This document shows, in pieces, positions 37,381 through 45,551 of a stretch of DNA of 48,736 nucleotides (the stretch's first letter is position 1; the number at the start of each line of letters is the position of its first letter). The stretch lies in contig JAPSIR010000004.1 of assembly GCA_031178625.1 (NCBI GenBank), forward strand, positions 1-48,736, given 5' to 3'. The stretch is from Cellulomonas sp. (GTDB taxonomy: Bacteria; Actinomycetota; Actinomycetes; Actinomycetales; Cellulomonadaceae). Position numbers and translations under genes: made by a program. The notes beneath the pieces are model-generated. The model worked only from the letters and a program-made list of their open reading frames with translations. It was not told the origin of the DNA and searched no databases.

Positions 37381-38340
37381 TCAGGCGGCGTGCACCTCGC
37401 GCGCGCTGACGCGCACGACGTTGCGCCACGGGTCCGCGAAGCGGAGCGTCGCGCCGTCGTCGTCCGGCGTCACGCCCGCGGACCGGACCCGGTCACGCAG
37501 CGCCCCGAGGTCGTCGGCCGTCGGGACGACGACGCGCACCTCGCCCAGGCCGAGGGACGACGCCCGCGGCCCCGCCCCAGCGGTGCCCCACGTGTTCATC
37601 GCGAGGTGGTGGTGGTAGCCGCCGGCCGACACGAACAGCGCTCCCTGCCACTCGGCCTGCACCTCGAAGCCGAGCGCGTCCACGTAGAAGGCGCGCGCGC
37701 CGGCGACGTCCCCCACCTGGAGGTGGACGTGACCGACCACCGTCGCGTCGTCGTGGGACGGCTCCGGGTGGGCCAGGTGCTCGCCGAGGAACGCGTGCGG
37801 GTCCAGGCGCAGCGAGTCCATGGCGATGCCGCCCCGCGCGGTGCGCCGCCACAGCTCACGGCCGCGGTCCCAGTACAGCTCGACGCCGTTGCCCTCGGGG
37901 TCCGTGAGGTAGAAGGCCAGCGAGACGAGGTGGTCCGCGGACCCCACGTAGGTGTGCGGGGCGTGCCGCGCCACCGAGGCGAGGGTCGCGGCGAGCCCGG
38001 CACGGTCGTCGAAGAGCAGGGCCGTGTGGAACAGGCCTGCAGACCCGCGTGCACGGGGCGGCAGGTCGGGTGCGTGCTGCAGCACCACGAGCGGGACGCC
38101 GCGGCGGCCGAGCACCACGCGCGTCGGCCCCGCACCCCCGGCCTCGCCGCCGAACCGGTCCCCGGGTCGGTCGAGCGGCTCCAGGCCGAGCACGTCCCGG
38201 TAGTAGGTCAGCTGCCCGTCGAGGTCGCCGACGAGGAGCGTGACGGCGTCCATCGCGGTGCCGGCGGCGATGGGCTCGGGCGCGCGGTGACGGGCGAGCG
38301 ACCGGTCGCTGCCGGCTCCGGGGACGGGTGCGGTGGGCAT
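37381..38340 (-). CDS. VOC-family protein (two glyoxalase/catechol-2,3-dioxygenase-like modules)
   Basis: MDAVTLLVGDLDGQLTYYRDVLGLEPLDR; VGHVHLQVGDVAGARAFYVDALGFEVQAEWQGALFVSAGGYHHHLAMNTW. Confidence 0.88.
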   Translation of the reverse strand: MPTAPVPGAGSDRSLARHRAPEPIAAGTAMDAVTLLVGDLDGQLTYYRDVLGLEPLDRPGDRFGGEAGGAGPTRVVLGRRGVPLVVLQHAPDLPPRARGSAGLFHTALLFDDRAGLAATLASVARHAPHTYVGSADHLVSLAFYLTDPEGNGVELYWDRGRELWRRTARGGIAMDSLRLDPHAFLGEHLAHPEPSHDDATVVGHVHLQVGDVAGARAFYVDALGFEVQAEWQGALFVSAGGYHHHLAMNTWGTAGAGPRASSLGLGEVRVVVPTADDLGALRDRVRSAGVTPDDDGATLRFADPWRNVVRVSAREVHAA

Positions 38341-38354
38341 GCCACCACCGTACG

Positions 38355-38383
38355 GTTGACCGTTCAATAGTTCAACTGTCAAC
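38355..38383. promoter_or_regulatory. 29-bp near-palindrome upstream of the VOC gene (MarR-type operator candidate)
   Basis: gttgaccgttcaa-tag-ttcaactgtcaac, 11/13 arm match. Confidence 0.6.
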
Positions 38384-39027
38384 TAGCGATCGTACGCACC
38401 CGACATGCGGTGGTCACGCCCGAACCCGGGCAGGAACCGGGGCCCCGCCGCGGCGAGCTCCGCGGCGTACGCGTCCGCCCAGGCGCCGAACGGCGCGTGC
38501 GCGAGCGCGTCGTTCGCGAACCGCGCGTCCTCCGTCAGCTCCGTCACGCAGAAGCCCGGGATGGCGAGGTCCGTCACCGGACCGCCACGCTCCACCTCTG
38601 CGACGACGAGCGGCGCGTTGGCACCCGCGAAGACGTCGATGACCCAGCCGTCGTCGCCCAGCCACACCGAGTGCCGCAGCTTGGCCACGCGCGCACCGCC
38701 CCGGCGGACCATCTCGACCCCGACCTGCGCGTCGATCTCCCGCTCGGCCTCGTACCGCGTGCCGCCCGCCATCGGACCCTTCACCGTGACGGCGCAGAAG
38801 TCGACCGCGCCCGCGAAGCGCTCGAGCAGCGCGGCCTCGTCCAGGCGCAGGTCGACGGGCACGTCGACCGAGGACGCCTGCGCCCGCACCCGGAGCGCGT
38901 AGCCGCCGTCGGCGAGGTAGTAGCTCTGGACGATCAGCGCCGGCGCGGTCTCCAGGAGCCGCGCCGGGACGTCGCGCGCGAGGAACCGTCGCTCGAACTC
39001 GAAGTCGCCGTACCCCGTGTCGCTCAT
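38383..39027 (-). CDS. CYTH-domain protein
   Basis: GDFEFERRFLARDVPARLLETAPALIVQSYYLADGGYALRVR; CAVTVKGP. Confidence 0.85.
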   Translation of the reverse strand: MSDTGYGDFEFERRFLARDVPARLLETAPALIVQSYYLADGGYALRVRAQASSVDVPVDLRLDEAALLERFAGAVDFCAVTVKGPMAGGTRYEAEREIDAQVGVEMVRRGGARVAKLRHSVWLGDDGWVIDVFAGANAPLVVAEVERGGPVTDLAIPGFCVTELTEDARFANDALAHAPFGAWADAYAAELAAAGPRFLPGFGRDHRMSGAYDR

Positions 39028-39354
39028 GGTCCGCCCGTCCGCCGCCGGGCCGCGCGGGACGCGCGGTCCTCGCACCCACGCTAGCGACAGCGCGGGCGGG
39101 CGCGCGGCAGCGCGCCCGTCCGCGCCAGCGCGCCGCGGCAGCACGCGGCGACGGAAGGCGGCGGCACCACCCGCCCGCGGGCGCACCGGCCGGATGCAGG
39201 GCGGCGCCCCGGCTGGGCGGGTCGGACGAGGCGGGCATCGAGGTGCGGTCGCGGAGTCGCGAGCAGGCCGGTCCGGCGGCTCGGTCGGACGCCGCAGGAC
39301 CGGCACTGGGGATTGCGCTTCCCGCCGTCCTCGTGCCACGGTGGGTGAGGTCGG

Positions 39355-39372
39355 CGAGAAACCGGTTTCTCG
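39355..39372. promoter_or_regulatory. 18-bp perfect palindrome upstream of the pectate lyase gene (LacI-type operator candidate)
   Basis: cgagaaaccggtttctcg. Confidence 0.55.
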
Positions 39373-39404
39373 TCGTCCTCGCCACCGAGACGAAGGAGTC
39401 CGGC

Positions 39405-41495
39405 ATGCGCGCCGCCCCTGCCCACACCCCTGCCCCCACCGCCCACGACCTCGCCGGCCCCGCGCGACGGACCCGCCTGCCCGGACGCCGTGCCGCCGTC
39501 GCCGCGCTGGCCGTCGCGGGCCTCACGCTGCCCCTCGCGGCCACCGCCCCCGCCACGGCCGCAGCGGCGGGCGGACCGACCGCCGGCCCGGCCGCCCGCG
39601 ACCTCGGCCGCGAGGTGCTCGCCGACGGTGACGGGTGGGCGTCGTGGTCCGGCACGACCCGCCCCGACGGCCGCGTCGTGGAGGCCACGGGCACGACCGG
39701 TGGCGCGGCCGCCGCGGCGTCCGAGGTGTACGTCGTCGACACGTGGACCGAGCTGCGGGACGCGCTCGCCGGACGTCCCGGCGGGTCGCAGACCGACGCC
39801 CGCCGCAGCACCACGCCACGGATCGTCTACGTCCGCGGCACGCTCGACGCCTTCGCCGCGGCCGACGGCACGCGCCTGACGTGCGACGACTTCGCCGCGC
39901 AGGTGACCGTCGCCGGCACGGGCGCGCCGTTCTCGATGGACGACTACGTCGCCCACTACGACCCCGCCGGCCCGTGGGGACGCGAGGACCCGTCCGGGCC
40001 GCTCGAGGACGCGCGCGCCGCGGCGGCCACCGTGCAGGCCCGCCAGACGCAGCAGCACGTCGGCTCGAACGTCACGATCGTCGGCGTCGGGGACGACGCG
40101 GGGATCGTCGGCGCGAACCTGCGCATCCGCGACGCCGCGAACGTCATCGTCCGCAACCTCACGCTCTCCGACGCGTACGACTGCTTCCCGCAGTGGGACC
40201 CGGGCGACGGCGAGACGGGCAACTGGAACTCCGCCTACGACAACGTGTCGGTCTGGACGTCGACCAGCGTGTGGGCCGACCACCTGACCCTCGACGACGG
40301 GGACAACCCGCCGGACTCGCTGCCGACCGTGTACGGGCGCCCCTTCGAGGTCCACGACGGCCTGCTCGACGTCACGCACGGCTCCGACCTCGTCACGGTG
40401 TCGTGGAGCCACTTCGACGACCACGACAAGACCAGCATCGTCGGGTCGTCGGACTCGCGGCTGCAGGACCGCGGCCAGCACCGCGTCACCTACCACCACA
40501 ACCGGTGGACCGACATCGGCCAGCGCGCGCCGCGCGTGCGGTTCGGCGACGTGCACGTCTACAACAACCTCTACGAGCAGACCCGTCCCGGGCTGTTCTC
40601 GTACTACTGGGGCGCCGGGATCGAGTCGAGCATCGTCGCGGAGAACAACGCGGTCGAGCTCGCCGAGGGCGTCGACCCCGCGCGCGTCGTCGCGGAGTGG
40701 AAGGGCACCCAGCTGCGCGAGACGGGCACGCTCGTGAACGGCGCGCCGGTGGACGTCGTCGCCGCGTTCAACGCGACCGCGCCGCGGCCGCTCGCGGACA
40801 CCGCGCGCTGGACCCCCGCGGACCACTACGACCCGGTCGTGCAGCCCACGGAGGAGGTCGCGGCCGCGGTCCGTGCCGGGGCCGGCGCGACCCTGCCGTC
40901 CGGGACGCCCGTGGCCACCGCCGCACCCGACGCACCGCGCCTGTCCCACGACAACGCGCACGGCACCGGCCTGCACGACGGCGACTACACCGTGACGTCC
41001 ACCCTGTACTGGGGCCAGAACGCCACGGTCGTGCGGTTCTACGAGAACGACGTGCTGGTGGACGCGCAGTGGGTCGACGGCCGCTCCCCGCGCCGGCAGA
41101 CCGCCACGCTCGACGTCACGGGTCGGACGAACGGCACGTACACCTACGTGGCGGAGGTGCTCAACCCGTGGGGCACGGCGCGCTCCGCCCCGCTGACGGT
41201 GACGGTCCGCGACGCGAACCCGTCGCGGCCGACCGTGACGGCGGGTCCGGTGCGGGACGGCGCCGTGACGGTCACGACGACGCTCTACTGGGGTACCAAC
41301 GCGACGTCGTACGCACTCCTCGTCGACGGCGTCGAGGTCGACCGTCAGGACCTCGTCGCGCAGACGCCGCGCCGCCAGCGGGCGACGACCACGCTCACGG
41401 GCCTGGCGCCCGGCACGCACACGGTCGTGGCGCGCCTGTCCAACGCCGCCGGCTCGACCGACAGCCACCCGCTGACGATCACCGTCCGCCGCTGA
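39405..41495 (+). CDS. Secreted pectate lyase (PL1-type) with two C-terminal LYWG/Ig-like repeats
   Basis: Signal peptide; NVTIVGVGDDAGIVGANLRIRDAANVIVRNLTLSD...DLVTVSWSHFDDHDKTSIVG...VTYHHNRWTDIGQRAPRVRFGDVHVYNNLY. Confidence 0.92.
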   Translation: MRAAPAHTPAPTAHDLAGPARRTRLPGRRAAVAALAVAGLTLPLAATAPATAAAAGGPTAGPAARDLGREVLADGDGWASWSGTTRPDGRVVEATGTTGGAAAAASEVYVVDTWTELRDALAGRPGGSQTDARRSTTPRIVYVRGTLDAFAAADGTRLTCDDFAAQVTVAGTGAPFSMDDYVAHYDPAGPWGREDPSGPLEDARAAAATVQARQTQQHVGSNVTIVGVGDDAGIVGANLRIRDAANVIVRNLTLSDAYDCFPQWDPGDGETGNWNSAYDNVSVWTSTSVWADHLTLDDGDNPPDSLPTVYGRPFEVHDGLLDVTHGSDLVTVSWSHFDDHDKTSIVGSSDSRLQDRGQHRVTYHHNRWTDIGQRAPRVRFGDVHVYNNLYEQTRPGLFSYYWGAGIESSIVAENNAVELAEGVDPARVVAEWKGTQLRETGTLVNGAPVDVVAAFNATAPRPLADTARWTPADHYDPVVQPTEEVAAAVRAGAGATLPSGTPVATAAPDAPRLSHDNAHGTGLHDGDYTVTSTLYWGQNATVVRFYENDVLVDAQWVDGRSPRRQTATLDVTGRTNGTYTYVAEVLNPWGTARSAPLTVTVRDANPSRPTVTAGPVRDGAVTVTTTLYWGTNATSYALLVDGVEVDRQDLVAQTPRRQRATTTLTGLAPGTHTVVARLSNAAGSTDSHPLTITVRR

Positions 41496-41509
41496 CGTCC
41501 GCGGCCACC

Positions 41510-41551
41510 GAGCGCCCTGCCTGCCCGGCACCACCGGGCGGCAGGGCGCTC
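41510..41551. terminator. Bidirectional terminator-like hairpin between pectate lyase and ECF sigma gene
   Basis: gagcgccctgcc...ggcagggcgctc, 12-bp perfect outer stem. Confidence 0.65.
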
Positions 41552-41564
41552 GTCGCTGCACCGA

Positions 41565-42659
41565 TCAGGCGCGGGCGGCGCCCCCCGCGCCGGCGTCGAG
41601 CTCCGCGGGCAGGCCGAACCGGGCGAACAGCTCCGCGCCGAACCACACGGTCACGTGCCGCACCCCGTCCTCGCCGAGCGTCACCTGCTGCAGCTGGAAC
41701 GCCCGGTGCACGCCGTCGGCACCGCGCATGTACAGCCCGTAGGCCGGCAGGCCGTTCGCGGCGGTCGGCAGCATCCGCATGGACCCGGGCCCCGTCGCCG
41801 GGCACCACGTCGCGATGAGGTGGCCCACGGCGGCCGGCCCCTGGTACCAGCCGGGAAAGGGCGGCATCTCCCAGACGACGTCGGCGGCGAGCAGCTCGAC
41901 GATCGCCGCGACGTCGTACGCCTCGAACGCGGCGACGTACCGCGCGAGGAGGGCACGGTGGCGCGGGTCCGTCGGCTCGAGGGGCGGCACGTCCTGCACG
42001 TTGGCCATGTGCGCACGGGCCCGCTGCAGCGTCGAGTTCACCGCGGCGACCGACAGGCCGAGGGCGTCGGCGACCTCGGCGGCCGACCACGCCAGGACGT
42101 CGCGCAGCAGCAGCACCGCCCGCTGCTGGGCGGTCAGGTGCTGCAGGGCCGCGACGAACGCGAGCCGGACCGTCTCCCGCCCGACGGCCGACTCGGCCGG
42201 GTCCACCGGCGCCGTCGACCACACGAGCTGGTCGGGCAGCGGCTCGAGCCACGGCACGCTCGTGTCCTCGCGCGGCTGGTCGCGCGGGTCCGCCGCCGCG
42301 GCGCCGATGCCCGTGGGCAGGGGCCGCCGCCTGCGCCCCTCCAGGTGGGTGAGGCACGTGTTGGTCGCGATGCGGAACATCCACGTCCGCAGCGACGACC
42401 GGTTCTCGAACCCGCGCATCGCCCGCCAGGCGCGCAGGTACGTCTCCTGCAGCATGTCCTCCGCGTCGTGCACGGACCCGGTCATGCGGTAGCAGTGCGC
42501 GAGGATCTCCCGCCGCAGCGGGGCCAGGCGCGCGGTGAACTCCTCCTCCGACAGGTCGCCACCGACGGCAGCGGGCGCGGCGGTGGCGGATCCGGCGGTG
42601 ACGGGCTCGGCGGTGACGGGCTCGGCCGGCGGTGGCTCCTGCGATGTGGTCGTGGTCAC
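41565..42659 (-). CDS. ECF-type sigma-70 factor with SnoaL-like C-terminal domain
   Basis: LRREILAHCYRMTGSVHDAEDMLQETYLRAWRAM; LTAQQRAVLLLRDVLAWSAAEVADALGLSVAAVNSTLQRAR; C-terminal ALLARYVAAFEAYDVAAIVELLAADVVWEMPPFPGWYQG. Confidence 0.93.
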   Translation of the reverse strand: MTTTTSQEPPPAEPVTAEPVTAGSATAAPAAVGGDLSEEEFTARLAPLRREILAHCYRMTGSVHDAEDMLQETYLRAWRAMRGFENRSSLRTWMFRIATNTCLTHLEGRRRRPLPTGIGAAAADPRDQPREDTSVPWLEPLPDQLVWSTAPVDPAESAVGRETVRLAFVAALQHLTAQQRAVLLLRDVLAWSAAEVADALGLSVAAVNSTLQRARAHMANVQDVPPLEPTDPRHRALLARYVAAFEAYDVAAIVELLAADVVWEMPPFPGWYQGPAAVGHLIATWCPATGPGSMRMLPTAANGLPAYGLYMRGADGVHRAFQLQQVTLGEDGVRHVTVWFGAELFARFGLPAELDAGAGGAARA

Positions 42660-42858
42660 ACGAGCGACGCTAGCGGCGACCACCGACACCCGGAACCCCG
42701 TCGGTCGGGCCCGGCCCGCCGCGCACGCACGACCCGCCCCGATGAGTCCGCCCCCGTGCGGAGGTCGGCACCGCTGACGCGACGGACGCACCGCGCGTCG
42801 CCACCGGACGGCGCCCCCGCCGCAGCCCGTCCGGCCGACCGCACCCAGGGAGCCCGCC

Positions 42859-43257
42859 GTGGACCGCATGATCTTCGTCAACCTGCCGGTGACCGACCTG
42901 GCTGCGGCCCGCGCGTTCTACGAGGGCCTCGGCTTCGGCGTCAACGACATGTTCTCCGACGAGCACGTCGTCAGCGTCGTCGTGTCCGAGACCATCTGCG
43001 TGATGCTGCTCGAGCAGGAGCGCTTCGCCGCGTTCACGCCCCTGCCCGTGTCCGACGCCCGCACGAGCACGCAGGTGCTGCACTGCCTGTCCGCGTCCTC
43101 GCGCGCGGAGGTCGACGACCTGGTCGCACGCGCGCTGTCCGTCGGGGGCACCGAGTTCCGCGGCGTGCAGGAGGACGGGCCGATGTACGGGCGGGCGGTC
43201 GCCGACCCCGACGGGCACGTCTGGGAGATCCTGCACATGGACCTCCTCGACGCCTGA
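42859..43257 (+). CDS. VOC-family (glyoxalase-like) protein
   Basis: MIFVNLPVTDLAAARAFYEGLGFGVNDMFSDEHVVSVVVSETICVMLL; DPDGHVWEILHMD. Confidence 0.9.
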   Translation: MDRMIFVNLPVTDLAAARAFYEGLGFGVNDMFSDEHVVSVVVSETICVMLLEQERFAAFTPLPVSDARTSTQVLHCLSASSRAEVDDLVARALSVGGTEFRGVQEDGPMYGRAVADPDGHVWEILHMDLLDA

Positions 43258-43299
43258 GCGCGCGCCCGGGGCCGCGACGCCCGTGCCAGACTCCCCCGC

Positions 43300-43854
43300 A
43301 TGCCCACCGCCCCCGACGCCGCGCCGCAGCGCGCGGACGACCACGGTGCCGCCCCGGACCCGGAGCGGTACGCGCCCGACGACCACCTCGGCAGCCGTTC
43401 GCTCCTCGTGGCGGCCGCGTACGTGGTGCTGCGCCGGCGCGTCGACGGCCGCGACGAGGTGCTCCTCCAGCTGCGGCGCGGCACCGGGTACATGGACGGG
43501 TGCTGGGCCACGCTCGCCGGCCACGTCGACCCGGGCGAGAGCGTGCACGAGGCCGCCGTGCGCGAGGCTGCGGAGGAGGCGGGGGTCGTCGTCGCGCCCG
43601 GCGCGCTGGTGCCGCTCACGGCGCTGCACCGGTTCGAGCGCGGCGGCCCCGCGGTCGAGCAGCGGCTCGACGCGTTCTTCGAGGTCACGACGTGGTCGGG
43701 CGACCCGACCCCGCGCGAGCCGGACAAGACCGCGGCGATGGGGTGGTTCCCGCTCGACGCGCTGCCGGACCCCGTGGTCCCGCACGAGCGGCTCGTGCTC
43801 GGCATGCTGGCCGGCGGCGTGCCGCTGCCCGCGGTCCTCTCGCTGCCCACCTGA
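43300..43854 (+). CDS. NUDIX hydrolase
   Basis: GHVDPGESVHEAAVREAAEEAGVVV Nudix box. Confidence 0.92.
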   Translation: MPTAPDAAPQRADDHGAAPDPERYAPDDHLGSRSLLVAAAYVVLRRRVDGRDEVLLQLRRGTGYMDGCWATLAGHVDPGESVHEAAVREAAEEAGVVVAPGALVPLTALHRFERGGPAVEQRLDAFFEVTTWSGDPTPREPDKTAAMGWFPLDALPDPVVPHERLVLGMLAGGVPLPAVLSLPT

Positions 43855-43934
43855 CGCGCGGCCCGCCGGCGCACGGAGGGCGGGTCACACCCCCGGCGGT
43901 GCCCCGCCGCCGCCCCGGCCGCTACGGTGCGCCC

Positions 43935-45437
43935 ATGCTCCACGTCCCGACGCCCACCGTCTCGCGGGACGACCTCAGCGCCCTCGTGGCGGCACGGTCC
44001 CCGCTGGTGGTGCTCGAGACGGACGACGAGGCGGGTGCCGTCGCCCTCGTCACGGCGTCGGCGACGCGGGTGGCGGGACCGCCGCGGCCGGTGTTCCGGT
44101 GGAGCGTCACCGAGGGCCTGTCGCGCGCCGACGTGCCCGGCGCCGCGCCGCAGCGGCACAACGCCGAGGCGGTCGCCGTGCTCCGGTCGGTGGTCGACAG
44201 CACCGTGCCGGGCGTCTACGTGCTGCTCGACCTGCACCCCTTCCTCGACGACCCGGTCGTCGTCCGCCTCCTCAAGGACGCGGCACACGTGCCCGTCGCG
44301 CGCCGCAGCACGGTCGTCCTCGTGTCGCGGACGCTGCGGGTGCCACCCGACCTCGAGCACCTGGCGGTGCGCCTGCCCACCCACCTGCCGACGGCCGAGG
44401 AGCGCGCACGCATCGTCGACGGCGTCGTCGCCGCCTGGGCCACGACGACCGGCACGCCCCCGCCCGTGGACCCGCACGCGCGCGACCTGCTCGTCGCGCG
44501 CCTGGCCGGGCTCTCGCACGGCGACGTCGCCCGCCTCGCCCACGGCGCCGTGGTGACGGACGGCGCGCTGACCATGCGCGACGTCCCCGAGGTCGAGCGC
44601 GCGCGTGTGGAGGCCCTCGCGGGCGACGGGATCCTGTCCTACGAGTACGCCACGGCGGCACCGGAGGACGTCGTCGGGCTCGACGGCGTGCTGCGCTGGC
44701 TGCACGTGCGCCGTGCCGCGCTCGACGGCAGCGCGCCGCACCTGCCGGCACCGCGCGGCATGCTCCTGCTCGGCGTGCAGGGCTGCGGGAAGTCGCTGGC
44801 CGCGCGCGCGGCCGCCGCGCTGCTCGGTGTGCCGCTGCTGCGCCTGGACCTCGCCGGGGTGCACGACAAGTACGTCGGCGAGTCGGAGCGGCGGCTGCGC
44901 GAGGCCCTGGCCGCGGCCGAGGCCCTGGCGCCGTGCGTGGTGTGGGTGGACGAGATCGAGAAGGCGCTCGCCGCGTCCGACGGCGACGGCGGGGCGTCCC
45001 GCCGCGTGCTGGGCACGCTGCTGACGTGGCTCGCCGACCGGCGCGCACCCGTGTTCGTCGCGGCCACCGCGAACGACATCTCCGCGCTCCCCCCGGAGCT
45101 CGTGCGCAAGGGCCGCTTCGACGAGCTGTTCTTCGTCGACCTGCCCGACGCGCCGGTGCGCGCCGCGCTCGTGCGCTTGCACGCCCGCCGCCACGGCGCC
45201 GACCCGACGGACGCCGAGCTCGCGGCACTCGCCGCCGAGACGGAGGGCTTCTCCGGCGCGGAGATCGAGCAGGCGGTCGTGGCCGCGACGTACGCGGCGC
45301 ACGCCCGCCGGGGCCCGCTCGACGCCGCGGCCGTGCTCGCCGAGGTCCGCGCGACACGCCCGCTCGCCGTCGTCATGCACGAGCGGGTCGCGGCGCTGCG
45401 GGCCTGGGCGGCCGGCCGGACGGTGCCGGCACGCTGA
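43935..45437 (+). CDS. Ycf46-like AAA+ ATPase
   Basis: GMLLLGVQGCGKSLAARAAAALLGVPLLRLDLAGVHDKYVGESERRLREAL; CVVWVDEIEKAL; FVAATANDISALPPELVRKGRFDELFFVDLPD. Confidence 0.9.
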   Translation: MLHVPTPTVSRDDLSALVAARSPLVVLETDDEAGAVALVTASATRVAGPPRPVFRWSVTEGLSRADVPGAAPQRHNAEAVAVLRSVVDSTVPGVYVLLDLHPFLDDPVVVRLLKDAAHVPVARRSTVVLVSRTLRVPPDLEHLAVRLPTHLPTAEERARIVDGVVAAWATTTGTPPPVDPHARDLLVARLAGLSHGDVARLAHGAVVTDGALTMRDVPEVERARVEALAGDGILSYEYATAAPEDVVGLDGVLRWLHVRRAALDGSAPHLPAPRGMLLLGVQGCGKSLAARAAAALLGVPLLRLDLAGVHDKYVGESERRLREALAAAEALAPCVVWVDEIEKALAASDGDGGASRRVLGTLLTWLADRRAPVFVAATANDISALPPELVRKGRFDELFFVDLPDAPVRAALVRLHARRHGADPTDAELAALAAETEGFSGAEIEQAVVAATYAAHARRGPLDAAAVLAEVRATRPLAVVMHERVAALRAWAAGRTVPAR

Positions 45438-45551
45438 CGGGCGCGCCGGCCGGCGGGCGCCGGGGCGCGGCCGGCCCAGCAGGGCGCGCGGGACGACGAC
45501 GACCCCGGCGCGGACGAGCCGCACCGGGGCCGGGACGCCGGACCGGACCGG

